A stretch of DNA of 64,000 nucleotides from Jaminaea rosea (taxonomy: Eukaryota > Basidiomycota > Exobasidiomycetes > Microstromatales): assembly GCF_003144245.1 (NCBI RefSeq), contig NW_020289994.1:248001-312000 (forward strand). Direction: 5' to 3'. A model generated the notes under the pieces. The model saw only the letters and a list, made by a program, of their open reading frames with translations. It searched no databases and had not been told where the DNA came from. The position numbers were made by a program, and so were the translations under genes. Positions 42,447-54,397 of the stretch are shown piece by piece (the stretch's first letter is position 1; every line of letters begins with the position of its first letter).

Positions 42447-45400
42447 ATGGCCTCGCCTCGTCATCGAGACTACGCTTTGCAGCCTCTACTTCACCCTGCC
42501 ATTCCGCAACATCATCAGCAGCACAGTCAGCCCAACTCACCAGCAGCAATCGCTCTTTCCCTCCGTTGCGCAGAAGGACATGGTGAGCACGCGATGCAGC
42601 ACGCGATGCAGTACCCCCAGCTTCTACGATGACTGACGTCCCTGTATGCCATCGCAGCTCGTAATCTCTATGCCGGGACATCAGATGGAGTCATTCACCA
42701 CTATCGTCTCACCGACGAGGGGTCGTCAACAGAGGTGAGCAAAGCCTGAGGGTGCGCTAATCAGCTCAAGCCTGACATCTCATGCTTCCTTCACAGCCTG
42801 ATCAGTTTCAGCTGGTAGGCTCCAAGACCATCTCGTCGTCGGGTAAGCCAATTGAGAAAATTCTCATTCTCCATCGCATCGGACTGGCCGCTGTTCTCTG
42901 CGAATCGTAAGTGTCCCCGAGAGAAGACGGACCGGTCACGCTTGGCATTTCACAGGACGAACCGTTGATGACCTGTCCCTGCTCGCCTTTACAGAAGTCT
43001 CTCCTTCCTCCATCTTCCCAACCTCGACCCTTTGCCCCCTCGGCTACTTCCAATCACTCGTGGTGTCAGTACCGTAGTCCTCGATGACGCAGAAACTGAT
43101 GGCGTCGACGCCGAAGGATTCGTCAGCCTGTGCATCATCAAGCGCCGCCAAGCTGTCCTAGCCAAGGTGGGCATGGGCCGCTTCATCACAATCAAGGAGG
43201 TCCCTCTACCATCCGGAGTTGTCCTCGCTAGGCGCAATGGCGACGTCCTATGTACAGCTAGCACAAGCGAGTACAGCCTCGTGAATCTGACCTCGTCACA
43301 AGTCATGCCTCTCGGCCTCCCAATCAGCCACTCGACAGAATCTCCTTCAGCATCGACTCGACCCTCCATCCTCTCCCTTTCTGCCCCTTCACTCAACGCT
43401 CCAGCCGAATGCGAATTCCTCATCACCAGCCACTCGGAGGATCAATCCCTCGGCGTCTTTGTAAAGTCAGACGGCGAACCATCGCCAAAGCTCATCGAAT
43501 GGCAGAGCCACCCACGCGCCCTCTACATTGACGATGCCCAAGGTCAACTCATCTCACTGTTGCGCAACGATGCCATCGAGGTGCACGACCTAGAAAGCAT
43601 GCAGTGCGTGCAGACGATACAGCTGCCAGACGCTCTCGAGCCCAGACTGCTCTCCTCGGGTGCTTCGACTCTTGATATTGCTGAGCCTCACACAGAGGTG
43701 CAGGCCAAGCCAACCCTCATCGATGCTGCTGATACAGGATCGACTCCTGCAGACTTTCCTGCAGCTCTTCGTCATCCTTCATGGCGCTCAGCTATCCTCT
43801 CTTCCTCTCGGCGTACCGCCACCGTCATCATGTCGTGCAGAAATGCCGTACAATGCTTGACAGAACCTGTTGAGCTGGGCGAGGCTCTGCGCTTTCTGGC
43901 TCGAGGACAGTGGTCTGCTCTGCACCGCTTGGCCGACGAGGTGTGGGACAAGACGGGCAGCGTGGACAGCATGGTACTCAAAGCCCTCTACAGCCTCCTC
44001 ACAATGCGCTACATCTCCATGCTCGACTTCTATGCTGCTCAGCAGACCTTTCGTCGCTCTTCGCTGGACGTGCGCCTGCTGTTGCGCCTCTTCCCTGACC
44101 TCTGGGACGCTGGTCAGGCGAGCGAATCGATCCCCATCTTTCCAGCCCTCGCTCAATTGGCAACGGCACCGAGGCAGCCCATTGAGGAGGCAATCGACGC
44201 CAATATCGCCTGGTTGTACGGTCCGCACCTCGATGCTTACACAGACAAGCACCTGCGAACATTGCGACAACGGCTCCTCGCTCGAGCCTACGCGATGATC
44301 GAGAGCGCCCTCTCTTCCGTTGCGAACACGTCGGGCTCAGACTCAATGCGCTGCATGACAGACACGGCCCTTGCTAAGCTCTACATTCGACAGGGCGACG
44401 GACAACGACTCTGTGAAATCCTACTCAAGCCGGAAAGTGCCGCCGATGTTGACGCCATTCTCGCGAGTAATGAGAATGTCGAGCAGCTGGATGGGGTTGC
44501 TGCCGCCCTGGGGGAGCTCTACTTCAGCAGGCAACAGTGGGGCAAGGCAGTCGAGGTATGGGCAAAGCTTGTCGAGGAGCAGCCCCAGCAGCAAAGCAGT
44601 CTCCGCGGTATACCGGACATCGTCGATGCACTACAGCGCTGCGACGAGGCAACGCAGCACCATTACGCTCTTTGGCTGGTTAGATTCGATTCACAAGCTG
44701 CCGTCAAGCTCCTAGCGGGGCTTGGAGGGCGAAAGGTCGCTGCTCGAGGCCGAGGCCGAGCCGGCAGTGAGACTGACGATAGCGCCGTACCTGCTGGTCC
44801 GCGTAGCCGCCCTGAGGATGTGAGCAAGATCATCGCCGAGCTGCATGCTGCTGGAGCGCACGACGCTGCGGACCGCTTTGTGGAGCACATGGTGGTGCAC
44901 GCCGCGCCAAGTGGTGACGCGGAGGCAGAAAGGGACGTTGCGTCGCATCGCGCAGCCCTCGTTGACTCGTTGCTCAGCCGAATCCTCTCGGCATTGAAGG
45001 GGCATGGAGAAGCTAATCGCTTCTACGCCTCGGCCATGAGCGACTATCGGGAGGGAGGCTACGCTGAGTCTTTTGCCGCACACTTGGCTTTACGCAGACA
45101 AGAGGCGCCTCCTCAGGCTCTCTTGCTAGAGAGATTTAAACTCATGTTCCTCCTTCAGGCGGATATGGCTTCAGCGACGCCAGAAGCCTCTGAAAGGGCT
45201 AGCTTTCTCCTCGAGAGGATCTCAGCTGTCGAAGGCGACCTTCTGGCCTTTGAGCGTACAGTCGTCCTCGGTGGGCTTGGCAGGCATCGCGAGGCGCTAC
45301 GTACGCTAGCCATGGTGCTGCGTGATGCGAATTCTGCAGAGGCCTACTGCATCCAGGCAGGTACTTTGGTCATGGGGCCGTGGGCGGCCGATTGCGTCGC

Positions 45401-46124
45401 GGATGCATGGGACGGCGCTGCGGGGCAAACAGGGAGCCAAGCTGAAGAGGCGGTCCTCAAACCGTACGCTCAAATGCTGCATCGCGCCATCGAGACTGCA
45501 AATACGAGGAAAGCGAGGAAGGCCGGGCGCGCCTGGGGCGACGCGAGAGATGAGCTGCTGCGCACACTCCTTTCCCTCTACCTTGACGATGGCGACGACA
45601 ACGATGCGGACGAGGTTGGTAAAGCCGCGGTCGCAGCGCCCACCTACCGCCAGCATGCCGTATCGCATCTTTCTTCGTCCCACGCGACTGGCTCACTCGA
45701 CGCCTTGTCCGTCGTCTTACCACTGGTTCCTCCACATTGGCCTCTACGATGCCTGTCCACGTCTCTGATGCGGAGCCTGCGCCGACGAGGTACGGCGAGA
45801 TGTCGCGGTTCAGTAGAGCGCAGCTTGGCTTTGGCGGATAGTCTCGAAAAGAGTGAGCGGACGTGGGGGGTGCTGCGTAGTATGGGAGGCGTGATCCAAG
45901 AGGACGAGGGCGATGGGAATGGGATCGGGGGTGGGGATGGTCAGGATGGGGCAGCTCAACAAGTGTCAATCGACACGCATAGCGAGCACAAGGAGAAGAC
46001 TGTCCCGGCGAAAGAGGCAGCACGGATGCCACAAGGCCAGGTCGATGGCAGCGGGGGCACGCCAGAGAAGAGGCGTACAGCCTTCGACAGACTAGACGGG
46101 GATGCGGACTCGCTACGTTGGTGA
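42447..46124 (+). CDS. VPS3: CORVET tethering subunit Vps3 / TGFBRAP1-like (CNH domain)
   Basis: Exons 42447-42582, 42658-42734, 42797-42906 and 42995-46124 give 1,150 residues with consistent phases. A CNH (citron-homology) propeller opens the protein: NLYAGTSDGVIHHYRL, KPIEKILILHRIGLAAVLCE, SLSFLHLPNLDPL after intron 3, VDAEGFVSLCIIKRRQAVLAKV. An alpha-solenoid follows with ALAKLYIRQGDGQRLCEIL, LYFSRQQWGKAVEVWAKLVEE, RASFLLERISAVEGD, VLGGLGRHREALRTLAMVLRDANSAEAYC and VLPLVPPHWPLRCLSTSLMRSLRRR. The last blocks fit the TGFBRAP1/Vps3 group better than Vps39, because of the VWAKLV and late PLVPP-LMRSLR segments. Vps3 is the CORVET subunit that binds Rab5-type Vps21 on early endosomes. No terminal RING finger is seen, consistent with either. 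It converges on the Serinc gene with only 65 bp between stops. Confidence 0.85.
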
Positions 46125-46189
46125 GCATGCTGAGAAGGAGATGACCATTTACAATGAAATGCTATGATACCAGTGGTCAGTTGCATCCG

Positions 46190-47737
46190 CTAATCGAGAC
46201 CGAATCGATCCGGCATGACAACTGGCGCAACTAAGCTCCAAGCGTAGATGGCGACACAGAGCCAGCTGGAGACGATCCTCATCCACATTGCTGTAGCGCT
46301 CCTGCCGATGAAGACGACGGGCGCGCCTGCCCCGCCATCATCGTCTGGGATATGCGCGTCCTCAAGGCGGACGAAACGCCAGTCTGTGAGGAGCATGGCA
46401 GTATAGCATGCAGCGAGAAGGAATACGATGTGGAAGAGCGAGTAGTTGTAGGCGGTTCCGTTGCGCTCGTCATCTTGAGGTGCGGCTGCTGCTGCGTCAT
46501 CGTCGTCATCATCATCATCTTCGTCGTCGAGGGCAGATGCGGGGATTGCTCCGGCCTCTACGGCTGCCATTAGGGCTTGTATGCGCAGCGAGTCTTTGCG
46601 CGTAGGCTGCTGCGTTGTGATGCCTGACGTGGCTGATGTCTGAGCTTCGGCGTCTGCCCCTGAGCCAACATCGCCCAGAGCAATGGGACCCGTCTTCCTG
46701 CCGGCTCCCTTTCCAACGAGCTTTCCCGATTGCGTGGCTGCTCTGCTAGTGGAATAGGCAATGGCAAGGAAAGTAAAGAGGGCTCCGAGTACAACGGTCG
46801 TCGTCTTTGCTGGCCCTCCACCTCGTCCACGGGTGATGGGATTGCATTGCTCGTCGTCCCTGTTCATGAGGGCTGAGGCGACGAGGTAAGTGCAATAGGC
46901 GGCCACCATGCTAGCCTGAGCCAAGCCAGAACGAGGATTGGCTTCCTGTACCGCCGGTGAGATGCAAAGGGCGGTGAGGCCGATGACGAAGAACAAGTTG
47001 ACGGTGATGAGCGAGGCATTGAGGCCACAGCCGCTGCCGGTGAAGAAGATGTAGAGAAGCGTGGTAGCTACGACGACGGCGAGGTAACCAGCTGCGGTGC
47101 TGCCAATGAGGGTGAGCTTCCAAAAGTTGGAGTCGGTCTCCTCCCATCTATCGAGGCACGTCTCGCTCCAAGAGTGAGCAAAGTCGACGAGGAGGACGAG
47201 TCCGACGAGGATGAAGATGGATGCGAGGAGCAAGGCTGGATAGTTTGCCCAGAATGCAAAAAAGGCATTTGGGATAAAGAAGCAGAGGACGACGAGGAGC
47301 AGCCAGGCGAGGAGTTTAGGGCCCCACCAGCCATTTTGGATGCTAGCTCTTGGCGTTTTTGTGTCGCGTACACCAGCGAGCAAGGCTGCGAGGATGAGGT
47401 GAAAGAGGGCGAGTGCAAAAGTGATTCGATGAACGGCGAGTACACCATAGCATCTCTTCGAATCGGTCTCGCAGTCCATCTTGAGCCAACCCCAAGTGAG
47501 CGACTGTAGCTTGTCCATGATGTAGCGATTTAAGCTGAGCCATGCTAATGCTGCGTCGAGGCAGAAGATGAGGGCGAAACCTACGCGAGTGGCAATCGAC
47601 GATTGGCAGTTGCACGACTTGAAGAAGGCAGAGGCAGCCGTCGAGGTGCAAAAGAAGGCCAGCCCTCCCAAGCATGACGTCGCCAGGCCTGAGAGCAGTG
47701 AGCCCGATAGGAATGGGATGGAGAGGAGTGCTCCCAT
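46190..47737 (-). CDS. TMS1: Serinc/TMS1 family membrane protein
   Basis: A single exon of 515 residues. It has about eleven hydrophobic segments and the Serinc signatures: CNCQSSIATRVGFALIF near residue 43, RCYGVLAVHRITFALALFH near 95, QNGWWGPKLLAWLLLVVLCFFIPNAFF near 135, and LITVNLFFVIGLTALCISPAVQEANPRSGLAQASMVAAYCTYLVASAL near 240-285. The last cytosolic loop is acidic (a run of Asp near 400), followed by NYSLFHIVFLLAACYTAMLLTDW and a final helix. Family members are scramblase-like membrane proteins first linked to serine lipid synthesis. It is divergent from PEP7 (211 bp) and convergent with VPS3. Confidence 0.97.
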   Translation of the reverse strand: MGALLSIPFLSGSLLSGLATSCLGGLAFFCTSTAASAFFKSCNCQSSIATRVGFALIFCLDAALAWLSLNRYIMDKLQSLTWGWLKMDCETDSKRCYGVLAVHRITFALALFHLILAALLAGVRDTKTPRASIQNGWWGPKLLAWLLLVVLCFFIPNAFFAFWANYPALLLASIFILVGLVLLVDFAHSWSETCLDRWEETDSNFWKLTLIGSTAAGYLAVVVATTLLYIFFTGSGCGLNASLITVNLFFVIGLTALCISPAVQEANPRSGLAQASMVAAYCTYLVASALMNRDDEQCNPITRGRGGGPAKTTTVVLGALFTFLAIAYSTSRAATQSGKLVGKGAGRKTGPIALGDVGSGADAEAQTSATSGITTQQPTRKDSLRIQALMAAVEAGAIPASALDDEDDDDDDDDAAAAAPQDDERNGTAYNYSLFHIVFLLAACYTAMLLTDWRFVRLEDAHIPDDDGGAGAPVVFIGRSATAMWMRIVSSWLCVAIYAWSLVAPVVMPDRFGLD

Positions 47738-47948
47738 GGCTAGGCGTTGTGTTGGGTGAGGATGTAGTCAGGAGGCAAAGAGTTGCGAGACTGACGGCTC
47801 AGTCGGGGGGCCAGTCTCGTTGATCTCCACTCAAATCGACTCGACTGTGACCCTCTTCCGTCCGTCCGTCCGTGCATCACTCGTGTGCTGCGCTGCTGCT
47901 GCCTTTTGGCCTCGTTTCCATCGATCCCACGCAGCTCAGTGCGATAAC

Positions 47949-50382
47949 ATGGCATCGGGCCAAGACGACTATGCTGCATTGCCATCGCCAACATCACGAC
48001 GGCCCCTTTCTTACACTCCATACCAGTCTCACCGCCGCACCAATAGCCAGAGATCCACAGCATCGACGACTCCACCTCCGTCAGCACCACGTCCACCATC
48101 GCCCTCATCGTCATCCAGGCCTCTTGCCCGATCTACCATATCTACCAACGCATCACCATCGTCTTTTGCGCGCCCCAGCGCAGCCGTCATTGAACCTTCG
48201 CCTCTACGCAACGAGCTGCCGGAAGCGCCGCCACTTCGAAGACTGCATACAAAGACGGAGCAGCATCCTCAGCCGCGCCCGCCTGCGCCCATCCAGCATG
48301 CTCAGCCAATCGTCGAGGCTGCAACATCACGGCCACCATCACCAACCCCTCTCAAGGCCACAAGCGAAGGGCAGTCATCTGATCTACCTCGTCGAATAGC
48401 ATCGCCACCTCCGAATGGCACGTACTCGTCGCTTCGTCCCGCGACCAAGGCCATATCGACCTCACAAGCACTGAGAATGCGCGAACAACCACGTCGAGGT
48501 GGCAGCGACAACAACAGCGCAGTCGCCAGCAGCGCAGCCAGTACCAGCTCCAATGCTGCGTCACCTCGCACGCAATCACCAGCACCGCCCTCTCCAGCTC
48601 CAGCCTCATCATCTCAGCTACGCACGCCAGCATATACCCAATTTCAGCCACCTCGCCATACCTTTCAACCTCGAGGCGTATCCCGTAGTCAGCTCATGGA
48701 CTTTGTTGAAGCCAAGGCGAAAGCCAGAGATGCGCAGAGTAGGAAATCCAAGACGAAGAAGCAAGGTGTGGCAGAGCTGACATCGCAGGATGGTAGAGAT
48801 GACCAAGATGCCAATCGCACCGAGGAGAGAATACGAAGGCGTGTTGAAAAGGTGCGTGCCTCGCGCGAGGAAGAAGATTCATCATAATCGATTCTGTTCT
48901 GACTTTCTCTCCTCGATCGGTCGCTTTCAAGCTCCTCGCCATACACTACCCCGACTTTGCGAGAGGCGCGGCATCAGTACCAGCAGCACCATCAGAAGAA
49001 CCGCTCTCCCTCCCTTCTTCATCGAGCTCATCTTCCCTCTTCTCCAGTCCCTTCTTCACTACCTTGGCACCTCACTCGCGCTTTCTCTCCACTCTGCGGC
49101 AATCTTCGGCGCTTCGAGCGGCAGAGCAGGCTCTCGTGCCCTGGCAGCCAGACGAACAAGTGCACGCATGTCCCATCTGCTCGGGCAGCTTTGGAGGTAC
49201 AGGAGCGAGGGGAAGGGTCGTTGGAGTCGGCAGGAGGAAGCATCATTGCAGAGCTTGCGGCAGGGTTGTGTGCGCGAGTCCGGAGCTAGCTGGGGCGACG
49301 GCAGGTGGCCATGCTCCAGGAGATGAGAAAGATGAAGGAGATAGGCGGCACGCTACCGTCTTTGGAGGAAAGTGCTCTGGGATCGTTGTGCTAGACGAGG
49401 CAGCGGCAGCTTCGGCGGCCACAGTCTCAGCCGATGCAGGAGGAGCGAACCTCACAATCAAGGAGCTTGAGGCGCCCGGCAACGAGGAGAGCTTCGAAGC
49501 ATTCCTGCTCAAGCAACAGCAGCGTAGCAAGCAGCAAGGTGAGGGCGCAGCGACGACCGAAGGTTTTCGTCTCTGTCGAGACTGTCGGCAAGTTGTGCTG
49601 CGAGGACAGTACATGGATGAGGAGGTGAGCAAAATGAGGTGCTAGTCCCGCGTGACTGCTCGGCGCTGACACAAGGCTGCAGGCGGCTCCACCTCTCTAC
49701 GTCCGCCTCTATGACGAGCTGACTGTACTTCAACGTGAGATCGAGACGACACTGCCTGCCTTTCAAGAGCTGGTTATGGGCATGCAAAAGTCCAACGGCG
49801 ACGTCGCCTCAACCATTGTCGACGAGGCACCGTCTGCGGCGCAAGCTGGCAATCATGCAAAGGTCCAGCTGCAACTGCAACGTGACGCAGCGCGGGCAAG
49901 GAAGACGCTGCTGGCAAACTTTGCCAAGTACGATGCTCTGGCAAAAAAGATTCGCGACCTGCCCTACGGCAGCGATGTTGGACTCAAGAGATTGAAAGAA
50001 AATGTCTGGCTGAGGGCGGGGGCTTTTCTGCAAGCTAATGTGAGGCGACTGAAGCACAGCGCAGTAGGCACCATCCTGACCTTGCCGCGATCGCACGCAG
50101 ATGTTTCCACTCCAATCGCTCCCCAAGCTTGAGTCCTCCAAGCCCAACGGCTCTGCGCACAAGCGCGGTGCCTCGGCATCATTACCCTCGGCATCCCCTC
50201 ACCTCGCGGTCCTGCAAGAGCAGCGCTCTCAAATCGCCCACTTTCTCGAACGAGCGCAAAAGGAACGCAAGCTCAATGACGCAGCTGCACTGCGGCGCAA
50301 CCTCGAGGAGCTAGATGTCGAGATAGCCAAAATGAGCGTCAACGACGCCAGTCAGGGCGGCGGGCCAGTAGAGAGGTCGTGA
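47949..50382 (+). CDS. PEP7: FYVE-domain endosomal tether Pep7/Vac1 (rabenosyn-5-like)
   Basis: Exons 47949-48851, 48932-49624, 49683-50039 and 50101-50382, all phase 0, give 744 residues. The first 230 residues are Ser/Pro-rich. A helix with SQLMDFVEAKAKARD follows. The FYVE finger starts WQPDEQVHACPIC near residue 372, has the lipid-binding RRKHHCRACGRVVC near 401, and ends in CRDC near 516-519; about 65 residues are inserted between the GGKC and CRDC cysteines. Coiled coil follows (LYDELTVLQREIETTLPAFQEL), then after intron 3 the rabenosyn Rab-binding helical hairpin HLAVLQEQRSQIAHFLERA near 678. The protein binds PI3P and Vps21/Rab5 on endosomes and acts with Vps45 in fusion. It lies 4 kb from VPS3, which works in the same step. 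Confidence 0.9.
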
Positions 50383-50498
50383 TTGTCTATCGCATTCTCC
50401 TCGTGTCTTCTGTGAAACACGCGAGCTTCTACCACCCCTCGCTATTTACATGATAGCCGCTCGATGGCCGACTGCCACTCTTCTCGTTTCGGACGTGC

Positions 50499-51545
50499 TC
50501 ATGCCTTGTTCTCCTTCCACGTCGAAGGCTGGTGAGCTCTGTAGGAGGGTGGATACGAGTCAGCCGCTGCCGGCTGCTCCCCAACGGCGCTGCGAGGCGG
50601 CTCCTCGATGTCTCGTTTGCCTTCGCCTTGCTCCTTGTCGCTCGACGACATGTCGCGCGAGAGGATGAAGCCGAGTGCCATCAAGATGGCCGAAGCGATG
50701 CATTCTGTGATGTTGATGCACACGAGACGGGCGTACGGCTGTGGGGCGAGTGGGTTTGGCGAGTAAGTGTCCTGTCACAGAATCTGCTGTCGGTCGGTTC
50801 CAGGGCACTTACGTTGCCAGAGAAGGGATGGTCTGATACGACCAAGTACGTGGAGTAGACGATACGCACTAGCAGGAAAGGCTGGGCGGCCAAAAGAAGC
50901 TTGACGATCAAGCGCGCCTCGTGATCTCCGCCATTATTGAGCTCCGAGCTAGCATTGAGGAACGAGTATAGCAGTAGCGCTGCCTCTCCTACCGTCGTGA
51001 CGACGAAGAGGATGCTGCCAACCTTGGCGGTGGAGGGCAGTGGCTGGCTTGACCCGTCTGCGGACGGCGCAAAGCCGTCATAGCTGCTGTAGCCAACGAT
51101 GAGCAGGATGAGAGAGACAGTCGCGATGGTTCGGAGGAGGTTCACCGGTCGCCTTGCCCGGCCTTTCACTGATCCGCCACCGCTTTGGGAGGATGCACGT
51201 TGGAACTGCGAAAGCACGGCAGTCTGCGAGGGCGTGAGCGTGATGGGCGAGTTGTGAGAAGACGTGCGGCTTGATGATGTATTGGTGCGACGTACTGACA
51301 AGCAGGAATGAATAACCCAGACCAGTGAAGAGACCGCCTGCAATGTACACATTCTTGTCCGTCGTCTTGCTGTAGTAGGCATAGACGAGTAGGATGGTGC
51401 CGGCGAAGCGGAAAAGTGCAAATAGGAGTAGCTGAATGAAGCCGCCAGAGCGGCGATGCTTGCATGCATTGACGACGGACCCTATCGAGAGCAGCGCATA
51501 GACTGGGATGAAGACGATGTCGATGACGATGCTCGCGGGTGCCAT
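50499..51545 (-). CDS. Seven-helix fungal membrane protein (DUF7702-like)
   Basis: Exons 51545-51300, 51223-50813 and 50738-50499, phase 0, give 298 residues. About seven hydrophobic helices are visible, for example IVIDIVFIPVYALLSIGSVVN (5-25), FIQLLLFALFRFAGTILLVYAY, YIAGGLFTGLGYSFLL, LLRTIATVSLILLIVGY, KVGSILFVVTTVGEAALLLYSFL, LIVKLLLAAQPFLLVRIVYSTYLVVS and ECIASAILMALGFILS. A soluble, charged C-terminal tail follows. Layout resembles the fungal integral membrane family DUF7702, of unknown role. Intron 1 uses a weak GTCAGT donor; the stronger GTACGT four bases on would break the frame, so this join is less sure. Divergent from the Zn2Cys6 regulator gene. Confidence 0.78.
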
Positions 51546-51933
51546 TGCGTGTGACAGAGGTGTCTTGAGAGAGAGGTACGTGTGAATGAGGCGAGCAGGT
51601 TGAAAGTCTGGCGTGAGATTGAGGTGTGCTATTCTTCTGGAATCTCTCACTCTCCTCCTCGTTTTTATATGCCTTCGCACCCGCCTTGACGACGATCAGC
51701 GTCATCGTCGCACACGCACAGCCCTCGGTGACGATTCGGCGATGGCTCGCCCTGGCGTTGTTCAAGTCGCCGGCGATACGCGCCGCCTGCCCATGCCGCC
51801 GGCGTCGCAACTCTGGTTCACCTCCGAATCGGCGCCGAGATGCATGCATGCAGGGACAGCGTCGAAACGCAATTAGACTTGCCCTGTGCGGTGCGTCCCG
51901 ACGTCGTTGAATGTTGCTCATCTTGCGACGACA
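51546..51933. promoter_or_regulatory. Divergent intergenic region (membrane protein / Zn2Cys6 regulator)
   Basis: These 388 bp sit between two start codons and must carry both promoters. Open frames crossing it have no domain features. Confidence 0.5.
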
Positions 51934-54397
51934 ATGATGAACGCCTCATCTTCTTCGATTCAGTCCATGGACGCCCGGCTGGCTTCGCACCTTTCTCGGA
52001 GACCGGAGCGGCGCCGAGCAAGCTGCGACGCCTGCCATTATCGCAAGGTCAAGTGCGATCTGCGAGCAAAGTGAGCGTTTGCGCGCGTGGAGGCGAAGGC
52101 AGAGGAGCCATCGTACTGATCGCGCATTCACTCCTAGGACCGAAGCATTGGGTGACGTCGGCGAAGTATCCTGCACCAACTGTCTCGACCACAATCTGCC
52201 GTGCACCGTGACCACAAAGCCGGCGAAGGACGCGAAAGGGAAGAGGCTGCGGCAGCTTCAGGGAAACCCGCCGCCGCCGCCGCCGAGTGACATTGCCTCG
52301 ATCGCCGCGTACTCCAACTCATCAGCGTCCATCGAAGTCTTGTCACCACGGCGCGAGACCTCTATAATGGGCGCAACTCACTCCTCCCCAATGGCCTGGT
52401 CTGTGCCGGCCTCCTCTTCGATGCCACCTCCTCACGTTGGCTTCTGCAGCTCAGCAGGCCTATTCAGAATACCCGGCCTCGACCGACGCACGCTCGATAC
52501 ATGCTGCGCTGCTTACTTTCGGTGGTCACGCGCGCTCAATGGCTGGGTGCGAGGTGATCGCTACACGGCGCGCTATCGATCCTTCTTTGCGCAGTGGAAC
52601 GGCCTACAGTCGAGCGTGGAGCCTGTCAGCGAGTTGCTGATCCTGGCTGTAGCGGCTGCTGGCGCGGTGAGTGCGGTGCGAGACGGCGAGAATGAAAAGC
52701 ATGACTGACGCCGCGCGCTCGCAGGCCATGATGGAGGAAGAAGCAGCCGCTCTCGGCGTGGACAAGTTCGACTTGCAAGACCGCCTGCTGAAGCGCTTCC
52801 TCCAGCGCTTGAAGGAGCAGCCCTGGACTGAGCTCAGCGATAGCGAGTGTCTCGATCTCGTCAATAGCTGTTACATCCTGGTGAGTCTGAGACGAGCAGG
52901 GCTGTGAATTCGCCTACTCACGCCCTCATGCGCGCTCGCCGCTAGTCATGGCTGGCCATGGAGGACGGGGAGCCCGAAGACGACCATGAAGGTCTCTTTG
53001 AGCGGAAACCACTCACCGACGAGTTCTTGGCCTCGCTCGTCTTCAAGACCAAACTTAATCGAGCGCCCAAGTTGGAGCCTCGAGCGCCTCCAGACGGACC
53101 GCGCTGGCGCAGTGGACGCGGCGAGAAGCTGCTCACCGATGCTGAGGCTTTGCAACGAGCGAGGACCTTTGCGTGAGTGCGCGAGTAGGGTGCGGAGGAT
53201 TGGCAGCTGACTGACGGCTGTCCTTGCCTCGCCCTCGCAGCTCGCTGTACGCGTGGGATGGATGCCGCACGCTCGCGAAAGGTCGCGCACCTTTGTTTCA
53301 CGCAGACAATCACGACGTTTCCTTTGACCTGACAAGGCGGCCGACGTACGACGGCGGCTTCATCGAAGACGAAAGTGGGGGCCCTCCCTCGAGCATCTCA
53401 CCAGAAGGGGAGATCGAGCCCGTCTATGAAGCCCTGGCTGTGGCAGCCTTACGTCGAGTGTGTGACATTTCGCGCAGCATAGCGCCGACTTTTGTCTCGC
53501 TACCATCACAGAATCATGGCGTTCCCGCGCAGCCGGCTCTGAGGGCGTTGGAGGAATTGCAGCAGTGGTGGCGCGAGGTGAGCGGGCGTGACAGCACAGG
53601 TCACTGAGGGCGCTTGATCTGACTCTTCCTCCTCCGCGCAGCTGCCAGAGCCCGTTCGCTTTCGACAGCGTGAGTAGCGGAGGAGCGAAGTCGTCGACCT
53701 AGCACAGCGTTTCAAGCTGACATCAAGTTGCGCACGCGCACCCGCAGAGCTTCCGATCAACTGGCGCCTGGGTAGAGATGCTCGACCTTACGGGTATCAG
53801 CTCCAGAAGCTCCTCCGCAGCCTCAACGCCGAGATGGTCTACCACGGTCAGATACTCTCGTGCGTCAATTCGTGCTTCCAGGCCGGTCTGCGAGGCGAGG
53901 ACGAGGACACCACGCCTACGCTCGGTTTCTTCGCTGACGCAGCCTTCACAAGTTTGCTTCAAGTTGCTGACGTGTGTGAGCAGGCAGCGAGCATCGGCGT
54001 CCTTCGCTGCTCGCCCGTCATGTGTCGCAACCTGCCCAGCAGCTATGCTCTCTGGACGTGTGGTGCCGTCGGGCAGCATCTTCAGGGGGACGCACAATCG
54101 CCGCTGGCTGTAGCGGGGTCACCCCCAACACATCACGCACTGCTGACCGCATGTGAGCGGATATGCAAGGCAATTGCGACCGTAGACTCTGCGAAAGGGA
54201 CGTCAGCATTCGTTGAGGCGCTGCGTGGGGCGATTGAGAGAGTGAGGGTCGCGAAGGGCACGGAAGCAGCAGGCATTGAGGAGGCGTCGGTGACAACGCT
54301 GCCAGACGACCTTTTGTCGCTCTTTCTTCAGCAACAGGCGCAGAGCGAGGAGGCTGAAGCGGATGCGGCGACAATCTTGGACCGCTTTCTATCGTAG
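51934..54397 (+). CDS. Zn2Cys6 (Gal4-type) fungal transcription factor
   Basis: Seven exons: 51934-52070, 52138-52666, 52725-52880, 52946-53172, 53241-53577, 53642-53669 and 53748-54397. All phases fit and give 687 residues, including a 28-nt micro-exon. The zinc cluster has cysteines 31, 34, 41, 58, 61 and 68 (CDACHYRKVKC and CTNCLDHNLPC), split by intron 1, with a 16-residue gap between the third and fourth cysteine, longer than most. A Pro/Ser-rich linker follows. Then comes a region like the fungal transcription-factor middle homology domain: FRWSRALNGWVRGDRYTARYRSFF near residue 190, SELLILAVAAAGA, WTELSDSECLDLVNSCYIL, and INWRLGRDARPYGYQLQKLLRSLNAEMVYH. Target genes unknown. Likely a nuclear regulator of metabolism. 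Confidence 0.92.

Noticed and set aside
51166-51921. Minus-strand 251-codon frame over the membrane-protein gene
   Set aside because: Shadow in another frame of the seven-helix protein's first exons; basic, low-complexity translation.
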